64,000 nucleotides of DNA, from the NCBI RefSeq assembly GCF_026745355.1, contig NC_079209.1, forward strand, positions 39,995,678 through 40,059,677, given 5' to 3'. Shown here piece by piece: positions 34,842-47,194 of this stretch. This stretch comes from Beta vulgaris subsp. vulgaris. Lineage: Eukaryota > Streptophyta > Magnoliopsida > Caryophyllales > Amaranthaceae. How positions within the stretch are numbered: position 1 is the first letter of the stretch; each line of letters starts with the position of its first letter. The translations under genes were made by a program, and so were the position numbers. The notes beneath the pieces are model-generated. The model did not search any database. It was not told the DNA's origin and was given only the letters and a program-made list of their open reading frames with translations.

Positions 34842-37800
34842 TTACACTTGCCAAGCAGGCTTTTTAGCAGGCCCCTTTACAATTTTTTCTTTTTTTGGCT
34901 TCTTGACAGCTCCCTTTTTGGCAGAAACTTGTGAGGATTTTTCATCTTGTTGCTTCTCTTTACTTGGCTGCTTCTTCACCCTCTGCTGTCCACCTTGTAC
35001 TTGATTTGATCCTTGGCTGCTTTGTGTCCAAGGTGGGATGGACTGGGCTACTTGGGCCACCTTGATGTTTGGTTGAACTGGGCTACTTGGGCCACCATGA
35101 TGTTCCATGCCCATGGGGTTACTAATGCATTCAGTTTCATAAACCTAACACAATAGCTAAACATATCAAACACAAACTGAAAAGTTCAAGTTTCTATAAA
35201 AACACATTCATAGGACAAGTATATTACCTTCCTTGTTACTCTGGCCTCCTTTCTACCCCTTTGAGCAACTGTCCAAGGATCCATGTTAAATGGTCTACCT
35301 CCCTTGGATTTTTCCTTTGGAGGAGCTGGAGGGTTGTTGCACTTGGTCCTGTAGTGGCCCAACTGACCACAATTACCACATTGGTTCTGCCTCTTAGGCC
35401 TCTTAACATAAGTGCTTTGCTTGTCTTGTTTTTCATCAGCTTCTTTTTTTCTTTTCTTAAGAGAAGGTCTGCCTGGCATCTTTTGATTGGTGGAGGTAAT
35501 GGATGAGGGAATTCAGTGGCTTCCCATTGATTCATTCCAGGCATAGGTTTTATATAAGGACCATATGCTTGCATATATTTCTCTCTGCTATAAAAGGGAT
35601 CCACATAGTCCTCTGGTTTCCCCCTAATTCTGAGTATGCAAGCATATGCATGTATGCAAGGAATCCCTGTCATATCCCACTTATTACATGAACAAGACCT
35701 ATCTCTTAAGTTAACTACAAATCTATCATGCTGGTAATCAACTTCCCACTCCCCCACTCTGGAAGGCACCATCACACACTGCTTAGCTTCTTCTTTCACC
35801 CAACTGAAAACCTTATCAACAAAAGGCATAAACCTCCCAGTATAGGTTTGAACCCCATCCCATTTCTCTGTATTTCTTTTCATCACATACCTTCTTATCC
35901 ATTCAAGGCATGTGATGATTGGTTTATCCCTTGCTTCCTTGATTACTGAGTTAAAAGTCTCACAGAGGTTGTTAAGCAACAAATTTGACTTTGACCTAGT
36001 AAGGAAGGCATGTCTAGCCCAATATTTGGGAGGAATTGCAGCTAAGTAGTTATATGCATCTTGGGAGAGGAACTTGATAGCTGCCATCTCAGCTATGAAA
36101 GTAAACTAACAACAACCAACAACATTCAACCAACAGATAACTTAATCAATACAATTATCAAGAATAAATATACTATGAACTACATTTAACACATAAAGAC
36201 TAACCCTTGAACTTGTCCTAGCTGCTCTCCAAAATGACTCTTTGAATGCTGTACCAGAAAATTGAAGCTTGAAGTTTGCCCAAATGTGTCTTACACAAAA
36301 TCTGACCTCAGCTTTTGGGCAAACTGTTTCAACAGCATCAATTAATCCCTTGCAACAATAATTTAGAAATAGGTCAGCAACATATACAAAGTACAACTTT
36401 TTTTTAAAATAAAGAAGTTTAATTGCTCACCTTTTGTCTGTCAGACATAACAGTCAAGCCCTCTCCATTGTGGAATCCTATGTCATTAATCAAAAGCTCC
36501 AAGAACCATCTCCAACTTTGCTTATCTTCAACCTCAAAACAGCCCATGCCACTGGGAATATGTTGTTATTGCCATCCTTAGCCACTGCTGCCAATATCAT
36601 GCCAGGGTATGCTCCCTTGAATGACATCCATCAATACCAATAAGAGGTCTGCAACCCTCTGTAAATCCTACCTTACAAGCCTCCATGCACACTACATTCT
36701 CTGAAATGTTGGAGGTGGATTTTGTGCTCCAGTCACTGATACAAGGGCTGATGATCCTGGGTTGTATTTCAGGATTGCACTAGCATAATCATACACCCTT
36801 TTGTACTGATCAGATGCATCACCATATATGCTTAGCTTAGCCCTAACCCTTGCAAACCAAGCTCTATGGTACCCAATTGTCACCCCTGTGTCAGTGAACA
36901 CCTTATGTATGAATTTTTTTAGCCTTTCACCTTGGTCATCTCTGAAGTAATTTATATACTTCTCTGCCAACCACTCAGATGACACTTTACTATTTGCATC
37001 AACATGACCACAAGTATGCTCAAGGTCTAGAGTTTTTATTTGCATTGTCATCTCCCTTGGCAAACTCACTGCATACACCTTAAACTTACACTTACTTTCA
37101 TCATCACACACACACTTCACAATCTTCCCATGCTGCTTGTCCCATGGGCAACTACACTTATACTTGCAATGAGCTGTCAGTCTCTTAGATGAATTGTGAA
37201 GCAAATAGTAGTCATAAGTGTTCTCAATAGCATGAAACCTAAGTGCTTTTCTCAATACATACACATCCCTGAACTTCAGCCCCTTTGTCAAGTTGATTCT
37301 CTTCTTGAAGTCAACTTCTGTGTTGAATGTAGGGTATGATCCACTTCATCATCAGACCCTTGCAAACTCCTCAGCTCATCAGAATCATACTCATGCTCCT
37401 CAATTAAGCTTATGTCACACTCTTCCTCAACAGTCTTACTCCCAACAGCACCTCTATCAACAGGCTCACCCTCCTTGGACTTATTAATTTCCAAAGCTGC
37501 TTGACTTCTTGTCTTAACACCACCCACTGCTGCTGCAACTTCCTTAGTTATACTACCACCTAGTGCTGCTGTGAACACCTCCCCAACCTCCTCATCCTCT
37601 TCTTCAGGTTCAAATTGGACATCTAAATCTGAGAACTCACTATCACTAGAGCCTTCCCCTTCCTCATCTGATAAAGTGGTCTTTTTTGGTTTAGGTTTGA
37701 CCACTTTTTTCTTTTTTGGACCTGACTTTTTCTCAGTTTTTCCTAAGGCCAATCTACCTTTAGTTGCAACTGTCTTCACTCTAGGTGTGCTTCTTTTTAG

Positions 37801-38516
37801 AGGGGAGGATGAACTTGGGGGAGTTAATGCTAAGGCAACAGTTGATGATGAGGGATTAGATGAATTTTTAGGTTTTGGAGAAGATGTTGAGATGATGGCA
37901 GAAGAACCAGTTGCAGCCTCAGGGAATCTTGGGGGTGATTTTGACTTACTGACCTTAGAATAAAATTGGGCTTTGGTTATAACCGAAGCCCCCTCATCAT
38001 ATAGTGGGGCTACTTGATTTAAGCCTAGTTGATCTTCTTATAGGGCTTAAACCTACCTCAGTCTTTGGCTCCTTCAACTGTATTTTTGGTTGAGTGGCTG
38101 GGTACTAAGCCTAATACTTCAACCTGCCTTCTAGTTGGAGCCCAACTCACATATTTGCTCCTTGGTTTTGGCCCTTTCACCTTGGGCTCCTCCAAAACCC
38201 AAACAGTTACCCTATTCCATCTATCTGCACTATCAACCAGCAAATTAATTTCCCTCTCACCTTCAATCTTCACTCTCCCATCACTCAATGTCTTTCCCTT
38301 TAGCATAAACCATATACTGAAATTGGCCAAATGTTGCCCTGCATAGTGCATTTGCTTCACTACAACTTCTCTTAAACTGTCAATGGTTATGGTTGAAGTC
38401 CAATAGTGAAGTTTCATTCCCTGAATTGGAATACTCTTAACCCCATTAATTTCCACAGCCACATACTGAGTTTCCCCATTAATTTCTACAAATTTGCCCC
38501 CAAACCAGATATTCAT
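34842..38516 (-). pseudogene. MuDR-type MULE transposase, multi-exon, frameshifted
   Basis: Order on the minus strand. An N-terminal PB1-like domain is at 38516-38058 (MNIWFGGKFVEING; KGKTLSDGRV). An acidic/Lys-rich linker is at 37779-37300. The MuDR DNA-binding domain at 37291-36692 has YKCSCPW and Cys/His residues up to LEHTCGHVD. The MULE catalytic core is split over frames at about 36680-36430 (words GIDGCH and WAVLRLK) and 36396-36142 (CVRHIWANFK). 36087-35490 has the SWIM finger (CSCNKWDMTGIPCIHA). A CCHC knuckle (CGNCGQLGHYRTKC) is near 35385-35345. The Lys-rich tail exon ends at 34842. The breaks near 37310 and 35490 look like single-base indels, and a stop sits just before a donor near 38055. 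The intact protein would bind the TIRs and cut DNA in the nucleus. Confidence 0.88.
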
Positions 38517-39124
38517 ATCAACATACAGTGGCGGTTCCCTAAAAATTAAAAAGATTCACTCAATTTCAGCATCCCAAAATTCAGTACAAGAAAAAAAAAT
38601 TAAAAAACCACATTTACACAGTCCACATTGCAATTACAAACCCTAGAATTATGTTAATTTAAACAAGGCCATTAAACATCACATTATCAAGCAAAAAGAA
38701 AACTAATTCAATATATTTTTGGCTTAATCATTGAACTAGGGTTTCTCAAATTTCAATGCAAATAAACAATTACCACAAATTTTTACATCTTCAGTAAGAG
38801 TAAGAGAACAGTGAGATACCTTTCTAAACCTCCAGTTGTTGCTTTATTTGCAATTTGCCACTTCTTTTTTCCCATTTATTCTGCTCTTTGGACCACAAAG
38901 GTACTTCTAAAACAAGACGCTGCTGACAGAAGCAAAAAAGACAATGTGAAGCTTTTTCAGGAAGATGGTGATTGATGATGAAAGATGCAGAACAAGGTAG
39001 GTGAGAATTGAAGATGATGAGTGAGAAGAGTTAGAGGATGAATTACAGTTAGAGGTTGAATGCGAAAAGCCAAACGAAGGTAAACAAGGGTAAAAGGTGG
39101 AAATTAGGAAAGGTGGGCCACATG

Positions 39125-39267
39125 TGACGGAATTTTCAAAACTTAACGTTTTTGGTAGTGTTACGTTGACGGAATTATTAACTTAGGTAGTTGTATAAGA
39201 AAAAGTTTATATTAGGTAGTTGTTTATGAAAAGTGATATATATTAGGTAGTTGTTGACAATTTTGGC
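39125..39267. repeat. MULE right terminal inverted repeat (143 bp)
   Basis: Exact inverted copy of 33542-33684. The minus-strand transposase leader starts just inside it. Confidence 0.97.
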
Positions 39268-39276
39268 GTTATTATA

Positions 39277-40655
39277 AGATGTCTTCCACAAGACATTTAA
39301 GTTACTATTTACCTTTTTTTTCAAGTGAACAATAAAGAAAGAAAAAAGGGCAACATTTTTTATAACCATATGCGTGAAAGCTACAAGGGATATAAGCATC
39401 TTTAGCCAATCAGTAAGTCCGAAAAGCAAACTAATGATATGTGGAAAGGATTCTTTGCCCAAGTTCACTGATGCTGCACTAATTGATAGGAGAACATATT
39501 CTCTTAGGATTCTAGGAAATCTACAAATGTAATAAAACTTCCAATAATTTTCAAAGAGAATTATGGAGTTATTGGAGTCCATTGTGTATACAGTAGACAT
39601 GTTAACACTTATTTAATCAGGTGACTTTTCAACTAATCATGATTCATGAGTGACTTAGTTCTACGGGTCAAAAAACAATGAGTGATTTAGTTCAAATCAT
39701 GGTGACATTTTTCACAAATATACTAGTCTTATATGCATGGTGACATGCATCTTTCATAAGTGACTTATTTCTACGGGTAAAAAAAAAACGATGATACGTG
39801 CGTTAATTTCAAAACTTATTATTTTAATATATACTTCATCCGTACTATAGTTATAATTATGCTTAAAATATAAAAGATTAATAGTTAGATGAATTTAGAT
39901 ATATTAATTCGTTAATGTAAAAAACTAACAAAAATTGTGAGTAATTTTTAATATTATTTTTTATGAATGAATTTTGAACAAAAAAAAATACATAATGAGT
40001 TGATTTGAATGAATTAAAGAGTATAAAAAGTAGTTAGTATCTTAGAATTTTTAGATATACGTCATGTATATTATCTTCTCTTATAAAAAAGGTAAAGATA
40101 TTTTGTCCGATAAATTTTTTTGATTGAAATATTTGATGCATATACCTTTTTTAACTTGTTTAGAATGGCAAGTTGAAATAAAATAGGGTTCATAAATTAT
40201 TTTCTTTTGCAACTTATTTCATTCCACTAAATCATTCAAGGTAATTTAGTAGTTTCAAAGCGGAGACACCATCATCAAATTGTCATCGCAATACCTTCGA
40301 TCCCCAACCATCCACGTCCCTGAACCACTGCCTCCTCCTCCACTCTTTCTCTTCTCCTGGAAAAACTCGCCCAAATATCATCAGCGTCATCATTTTGGTC
40401 GGCTATTTGGTGGCATAAGAAGACAAGGAGAGAGAAAATGAAACTAGAGATAAAAAGGTCGAGGACACCATCTCACCGGACACTCAAACATTAGTTGTTA
40501 TGCTTAACTATTGTCGCACGACGAGAGGAAACAGAAAGAACTAAGACGTTCACGCTACCACCATTGTGCGCACTCCGAGGTCAGGTTTTGATTTTCAAAC
40601 GACATGGATCTTACGATATTGCGATGTAGGTTTATTTGTGATCTTCCGATGTATA
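39277..40655. other. Non-coding stretch with short imperfect repeats
   Basis: 39640-39790 repeats the words gtgacttagttctacgggt(c/a)aaaa and catggtgaca about twice. 39825-40030 may be a decayed MITE (acttcatccgtactatag at left, agagtataaaaagtag at right). No supported gene. Confidence 0.4.
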
Positions 40656-40963
40656 TTAATTTTAGGAAAAATTGCCAGGAATAATCCCAACTTTCTGATG
40701 TCTTCTCAAAATAATCTCAACTTTGGATTATTCCAGAATAATCCTAACTTTGAGGGGATTTTCTCAAAATAAACTGAAGTATCACTTTTCTTGCATATAC
40801 TAATCCCTTTTAGGTCTATGATATATAGAAAATTAATAGTTTGGATTATTTTGAGAAGGTACTCCCTAAAGTTAGGTTTATTCTAAAATAATCCAAAGTT
40901 GGGATTATTTTTAGAAGACTGGTGAAAGTTGGGATCATTCATGTCAATTTTTCCTTAATTTTA
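40656..40963. mobile_element. Foldback MULE-type MITE (290 bp)
   Basis: The element 40665-40954 is almost entirely two inverted arms of about 105-120 bp. The left ggaaaaattgccaggaataa matches the inverted right ggaaaaattgacatgaatga and continues through aatcccaactttggattatt. A perfect 9-bp duplication, ttaatttta, flanks it at 40656-40664 and 40955-40963. Confidence 0.9.
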
Positions 40964-41411
40964 CGATGTTGCGAGAAATCTCAAAATCTTGGAAGTAAAT
41001 TGATTTTACAATCTAATTTCCATCAAAATGATTTTCAAAAATCTCAAAATCTTTGATTGTAATCACTGGAGAAGATTAATGGCGATGATCTTTGGATACA
41101 CATTGGTGGAAGGATTTGCGATTGAGGTTCGGGAGGACATATAGTGGATTTGGGTGAAGAAAGAAAATGGAAGGGAGATGGTTGCGACGGTGGAGATGGT
41201 GGTAGTTGTGGAGGAAGAGGAAGGGCGAGAGTGATAAATGAAGGGGAAGAGAAGGTGATTTCACACGTGTGGATATCTGTTACACATTAAATTATTGTGT
41301 AATAGTTATACCTAAGACTTCGTGAAACAAAATGTTCTTTCTTTCTCCTTTATAAGAGATTTTTAGTGCATCGTGAAGGCACCAAAAATTACTTTTCAAA
41401 CAATATTGATA
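40964..41411. other. Non-coding spacer
   Basis: No supported gene; the short minus-strand frame at 41076-41264 is low-complexity. Confidence 0.35.
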
Positions 41412-42948
41412 ACTCCTATGTATAACTCCTTACAAGCAATTACTAAGAGCGTAGTAAAGGGAAGTCAAGGGTCGATCCACGGGAAAATTGGAATTAATCA
41501 AAGTGTAACAAGTTTAAATTGCCTAATTGAAGGGTATTTGGGGGTTTAGAATGGTTTTGTAACAACTAATAACTAACTAAGATCAAATAAGCTAGCAAAT
41601 AAATATGAGAATGAGTATCAATAAGGGAAACATCAAAGTCAAACTAAGGCTACTAGTTTGCATCAGAACGGAACAATAAGCATTAATGCAATTGTGATTC
41701 AACAACGACAATTATGGAATGTTTAGTTTTCCTATAAGATACTCAAGTTTATTTTCTTTCAAATGGTCTTCAAGAATAATCACTTAATCAATCAATTAAA
41801 TTCTCTCTCGAATGGTCTTTCATTAATCGATTAACATATTCAATAAGTACGAATAACCCCTAATAAAATGATCCCCTTTTTTCTACAGAATATCTTGACC
41901 TAGAAATTAAGTTGATTTATGGGAATTAATGATAAAAGAGTTCAAACTTCGATTAAGAGTATTTGTAAGCAAAATATCAAAGCATAAATGTGATCAATAT
42001 CTATCCTAAGGCCTCAAAATATCATGATTAATGCATAAATATCATTAAATCACCACAGTTACATTAATAATCAATGAAAATTTTATTTAATTCATATTTT
42101 CACCCAAACCCTGGATAGAATACTACTCAGAAATCATGAAATCTAAACATAAAAATCTAAAATTTATAACTAATCTAGAGCTAAACATGATTAATATATT
42201 TTTAATAGAATAAAATAACCAATTATGAAACTATAATATATAAGATCTATAACTATTGAGGAAGAGAGAATAACAATGAGAATAATGAATAAAAAGTGAA
42301 AACTTGCAATTAAATTAATCAAAATACCTTGTAGATGTAGAAATCAACAACTTTAATATAGAAATTCGAAATCGAAAACAAAGCAATGGGTATATCTCTC
42401 AAAGAAGAACTCTAATAAACTATCTCATAAAATCTATCCTTCGAAAATAAAACCTAAATATTTTTTTAATTAGGCTCAAGGCCTTACAAAAAAATTTCGG
42501 AACAATAGTGGTGTGGGCACACCAACACTACTGCTACTCTTGTACAACGATCCGTCGAAAGGTGCGGGCGCACCAGACTGGCGTAGGAGCACCATAGCTA
42601 CTGCCCAACTCTTCCTTTTTCCTCACTTTTGGTGCGGACAAGGCAATGTTGTTAGGATGACGCAACATGTCTTCCAATAAGGGCCCTCAACACGCTTTGT
42701 TTGTTTTCTTTTCCAACTTGCAACCATCATAAATGGTCATGCCTACAATCTGAACACGACAAAAACACAGTGAAAGTAAATATAGTATAAATCCAGTCAA
42801 AATCGACTGAAAATCCAGCAAAATGTCACTATGATCAAGTGAATGAAATAGAAGGGAAAATGGAGAAGAACGAAGGAAGAAAGGAGAGAAAAAAGGATCA
42901 AAATAAGCTAAAAAATTTCCATTAAGTGCATTAGAAACGCACTTATCA
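41412..42948 (-). mobile_element. Probable solo LTR (about 1.5 kb)
   Basis: On the minus strand it begins tgataagtgcgtttctaatg and ends ggagttatca, giving TG...CA ends with the short inverted repeat tgataa/ttatca. Near the 3' side is cccgtggatcgacccttgac, a word common near the end of plant Ty3 LTRs. No 5-bp duplication was found (aatat against ctcct) and no coding part adjoins, so it could also be a rearranged fragment. Confidence 0.5.
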
Positions 42949-43472
42949 CTCCTCCCCTCTCAAAACCAAATCCCCCCCCCCCCCAACACGAGCCCCATCC
43001 ACAAAGCCACCTCTTTTCTTCCTTTCCTCTGTATCCCCCCTAGTTTTTTCTTTCTAAAAAATCTTCACCAAATCCTTTCCCATTATGATTTTTGCATATA
43101 TATATTTGCACAATTTATGATTTGTGCTCTTGATAAAAAGAATATGTGATAAAGTGCAAAAAAAATTGCTTTTAGTTTTAGGCGCTCTCAGGAACACTTA
43201 AGAATTTTCGGGTAATATGAGAAAATAAAAATACTAAGATTTTAGTAGATGAGGGTAGTTACCACCCTAGGTAGTTCATATTACCTAAAAATGGGGACGT
43301 ACCTCAATAGCTACAACAAAATTATAGGCACTATAATTGCTTAAGAATCTCAACCTTTTATTTTTTGTAGACTTATCTTTTTCATTAATTTAGTTAACTT
43401 TGAAACATTAAAAAAAAAGCATAAAAGTGAGCTTTAAAAAGTTGTTAAACAGTTGTAAAGGAATGTTAGTGG
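42949..43472. other. Non-coding spacer with a poly-C run
   Basis: A run of about 13 C lies near 42972. Nothing else recognised. Confidence 0.4.
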
Positions 43473-43727
43473 CTTCTTCCGTTTTCTTAATAGATGTATC
43501 ACTTTAACTTTTTACACTATTTGGATACGAACTTTGACCTTATTAAAATACTAAGTAAAAAATTATAAATTTCATTATTTAACTCATTGTTTAGTTAATC
43601 TCAAAGTGAATGTTCAATATTTTAAATAATTATAATAATATATAATTGAAGATATAAATGGTGAAAATTGTGCATAGACAAATGAACCCAATCAATATGA
43701 TGCATCTATTGAGAAACAAATGAAGTA
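43473..43727. mobile_element. Stowaway-like MITE (about 255 bp)
   Basis: The left cttcttccgttttcttaata and the inverted right tacttcatttgtttctcaat, both followed by tagatg(t/c)atc, form an imperfect TIR. A clean TA duplication is not visible. Confidence 0.6.
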
Positions 43728-44279
43728 CTATATTAATCTTCCTATTGCATCTTGCTTTCTTTTTTATTTTGAATCAAATCATTATAAAGTCAAAGGTGAT
43801 ATATAATAAAATAAATATCCTTGATAATGTAAATCTCTAAATCAGTTGTTGCCTTGGTGGGAAGAAAACTCTCCATTCGGGAAAAACAAAAAGAGGAAAT
43901 AATTAGTGGAAGTTAGATATCCTATGCTCTTGAAATCATGAAAGTAATTTAAATTCCCTGAGAAGGTTGTCATACAATTTCAGATGAATTCCTCATTTTA
44001 ATTTTGATTTTAGTTCAGTTAAAAAGTCAACTTAATATACGGGTAGATCTAACATTAAAAATGAATAGTCTAGATAGATATGTTATAATGATTACAACAC
44101 CATAATATAACTAAATCAATATCAATACATATTATTAAGACGCATGGACAAGCATTCTAACCCCCTACGTGTCACCTCCTCTCAAGGGCTGACATAGTGC
44201 CATGTCATATTTGACATGGCAAATATGTTCGCCACATGACACTCCTCTCTTATGGAAAAGCTCTTACCTTACATTCGAA
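43728..44279. other. Non-coding spacer
   Basis: A short inverted repeat, ccatgtca-tatt-tgacatgg, is at 44200-44219. No gene. Confidence 0.4.
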
Positions 44280-44360
44280 AACATATTTTATTGCAAGATT
44301 TGAACCCACAACCTTGTATAGAAAATATGGAGCTCTTTACCAATGAGCTGAGCTAACATG
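44280..44360 (-). mobile_element. tRNA-like sequence, probable SINE head
   Basis: On the minus strand gttagctcagctcattggta (A box) is followed at tRNA spacing by gtgggttcaaatc (B box, 44308-44297). The would-be acceptor stem does not pair, so a SINE relic is more likely than a tRNA gene. Confidence 0.6.
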
Positions 44361-44823
44361 ATAATGAAGGAATGATGCTCATTTACTCCTTCGAAAACTT
44401 ATCAGTTAATTCATCAGAAGTTTTGACATTACAAAATAAAAGAAACTTAAAGATAAACTTAACAAGATAATAAGGGGGGTTATGATTTTTTAAAAGAACT
44501 CAACAATTAAGTTATGAAGTTTTAATTTGTATGTATCTATAATATAAGAAAAATTTGTCACAAACAACCTTTAATAAGTTACTTTCTGTTAAAAATAACT
44601 TTTTAAATTTTTTTTTTTGTCAAAAAAAACCTTAAACCAAATTTTTTTGTCACACTAAGACCGACGATGTCACTCTGACATTGACCATAGGTTTTTGGCG
44701 TTGACTCGGTTAATGGTACTTAATCAGAAACAATTTTTTCACTTTTTGCCAAGAGTTGCACAATGCTCGCCCCTTTTTCTCCCTTTTTTTCTCCTCTCTG
44801 CCTCCATTTCTCTTAGGCTCAAG
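44361..44823. other. Non-coding spacer
   Basis: AT-rich, with several runs of T and A; no supported gene. Confidence 0.35.
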
Positions 44824-47099
44824 TGTAACACCCCAAAACTTTGGTTTCAAAACTTTTTGTAACACCCCAAAACTTTGGTTTCAAAACTTTATAAAATATT
44901 CACTTTTCATTAAAATATCTGACCAAACCTTTAGGGTGTTACCGCCGCATCTATTGTTCAAAATAAATGCAAGGCTAATTATTAGAAATAAAAATTTTAC
45001 TCACAAACCAAAGTATCAAAATAAACCAAACTAAGTTGTCTACTTTATACCAAAACAAAACTAAACAATCTCAAATGGCAGTACTGTAGTGTTTATTGAA
45101 CTAGGTGAACTTAAAAACTATAAATTCACTCATTCCTGCAACGTAGTCCCTTTCACCAACCTGCACAATATAAATAGGAAAAGAGCAAAGAAAAACAAAA
45201 ATACAAAAATTAGCGAAAGCTAAGTAATTACAACTCCATCCCGTAAAATAATAATATAATAGTTATATTTTAAAAAATATTTTTTAATAGCATAATAAGA
45301 CAAATAATGTAATATAGACAAGTATTCACATATGATTAACCATTTCAATTATTCAAGTTATATGAGTCATACACAACAATTTTATTTATTAGAAGGGAAT
45401 CGAACGTCAGTAGGGGACTAATCCCAGTAACCACCTACTTCAACATGGGTCGTCACCCAAATAATTAAGAGTAATGGCCAATATCGTTTTGCAGAACGTT
45501 CCTAGTGTGCACACCCCTCACTAATCTAATGGGTATCCGCAATGCGCACCAATAGTATTAGGAGGAAGACAATAAAGAGTTGTAACATAATAAAATCAAA
45601 TACTGTTCATCACCTATGGAGGATCCAAGTCCACAGGATAATTCCCTCAATAATATTTCACTTTACGTGATTAATCGATTTTTGTTGTGACACATCAAAC
45701 ATCACATTAACATTAACAGGAACATCTTTAGTTCAAAATAATATTTTTCACAACTTAGCCACTTAATAAAATTATACTAATCAACGTCCATAATTCATAG
45801 TAACCAATATATCCATCATTAGAGCCTCATAGAGTCACAATATATGTCAACTTATAATACCGTTCGCTACATCATTAACACACTAGTTATACCCATTAAG
45901 TACATTGTCAATATTAGCATAATTTTAATACGATGGTATAATTAGGTACATAAAAAAAATCCACTTCCATAACAACAATACCAGTAGATACATATATATT
46001 ATACGCAGGGATAATAGTACTATAGTAATAATAATAATAATAATTTTAGTCATAGAAAGTACTATACGATTCCTGTCACATAATATACATCTAACATAAA
46101 CATAGAATCACATAACACATGTATTACACATAGCACATACAATTCCTAACGGGATTCTAGTTGTTGATGGACATTGTGAATTACCTCAAACGCGTCCCAA
46201 ATATAGCAATATCAACTAAAAGTCGTCTTCTACGAAGTTTCCGTCTACAACAAATAATATTACCTAAAGTTAGTCACTTAATGTAATATCTCGAAAATAA
46301 TTAACCACAGTTTACAAGATAAATAATTAACAAAAGGAAAGAAAGAAGAAAAAAAATAAAAAAAAAAAAATTGAGGAAAAGCGTGACAGGTGCAACAGGT
46401 GCACAAAATTCAATATATATCATAACACCCTGTGAGTTGTGGCAGCAAGTCACAACTCTCCGTGAACTTGCTGTCCACACTCAATAATTTGTTTTTTTTT
46501 TTTCAAAACATCAAGCCTATAAAGGAACCTTTGTTCCTATTTAACCATTATTCCACGAAAAACCAGAAGAACAGAAGAACAGAAGAAAGAATAAAGAAGA
46601 CGGAAGAAGGAAGAAGAGAAGAAGAAGATCGGTCGCGGACTCCGGTCAAGTCGCCGGAGTCACGTCGGGTTTTAAAAATTTACATCATTTTTCTGTTTAA
46701 AACCTTCGAAAATAACAATGGTAATTCTAGATCTGAAATTTAGAACTTACCAAAGAGATGAAGAAAGTGAATTATGTGAGAATTTCTGGGTGTTTGGGGA
46801 TATATATATGTATGTAAATCTAGGGTTTCACTAAAAGATAAGTATTTTAAAAAAAATTCAGAATTTTCTTTTCTCTCTATCTTTTCTTTGAACGAAAAAA
46901 AAATCTGATTTTTAAAAAAAATCTCATTTCGAATTTTTTTTTTTTTTTAAAACATAAAAATCTGATTTAATAAATAAAATAGTTTCATAAAAATCTGATT
47001 TGTTATGATTTTACTTTATTTTTCAGAATTTTATATTTATAAAATCTTATTATAACAAAATAAATTTATAAAATAGTTACAAAAATTTGGGATATTACA
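44824..47099 (-). repeat. 3' LTR of the gypsy element (2,276 bp)
   Basis: On the minus strand it starts tgtaatatccc after the purine tract aagggagagtag (47113-47100) and ends ggggtgttaca. The ends form an imperfect TGTAA.A/TGTTACA pair. The 3'-terminal 34 bp are duplicated in tandem (44824-44857 and 44858-44891). A TATA-like tatatatatcc is near 46805-46795. Confidence 0.75.
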
Positions 47100-47194
47100 T
47101 CTACTCTCCCTTAAAAGAAAGTTCGTCCTCGAACTTTAACGTTATCGTTCGCTACTAATATGCAACAAAAAGTTAGTATCACATTCTACCCCCC

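Larger units (their letters stand above)
33533..39276. mobile_element. Mutator-like element (MULE), 5,726 bp, with intact termini
   Basis: The element runs from 33542 to 39267. The outermost 143 bp of each end (33542-33684 and 39125-39267) are exact inverted copies, with no mismatch on base-by-base comparison. The 9-mer gttattata is directly repeated at 33533-33541 and 39268-39276, the length typical of MULEs. It holds two convergent genes, a MuDR-type transposase from the right TIR (minus strand) and a GRF zinc-finger gene from the left TIR (plus strand). Both carry frame breaks. Identical TIRs and duplication indicate a recent insertion. Confidence 0.97.

Noticed and set aside
37571..37963. 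130-codon plus-strand Ser-rich frame
   Set aside because: Antisense shadow of the acidic linker of the MULE transposase.
41412..42948. A certain solo LTR
   Set aside because: TG...CA ends are present, but no 5-bp duplication was found, so it is kept only as probable.
44280..44360. A true tRNA gene
   Set aside because: The acceptor stem does not pair and no terminator follows; a SINE relic is more likely.
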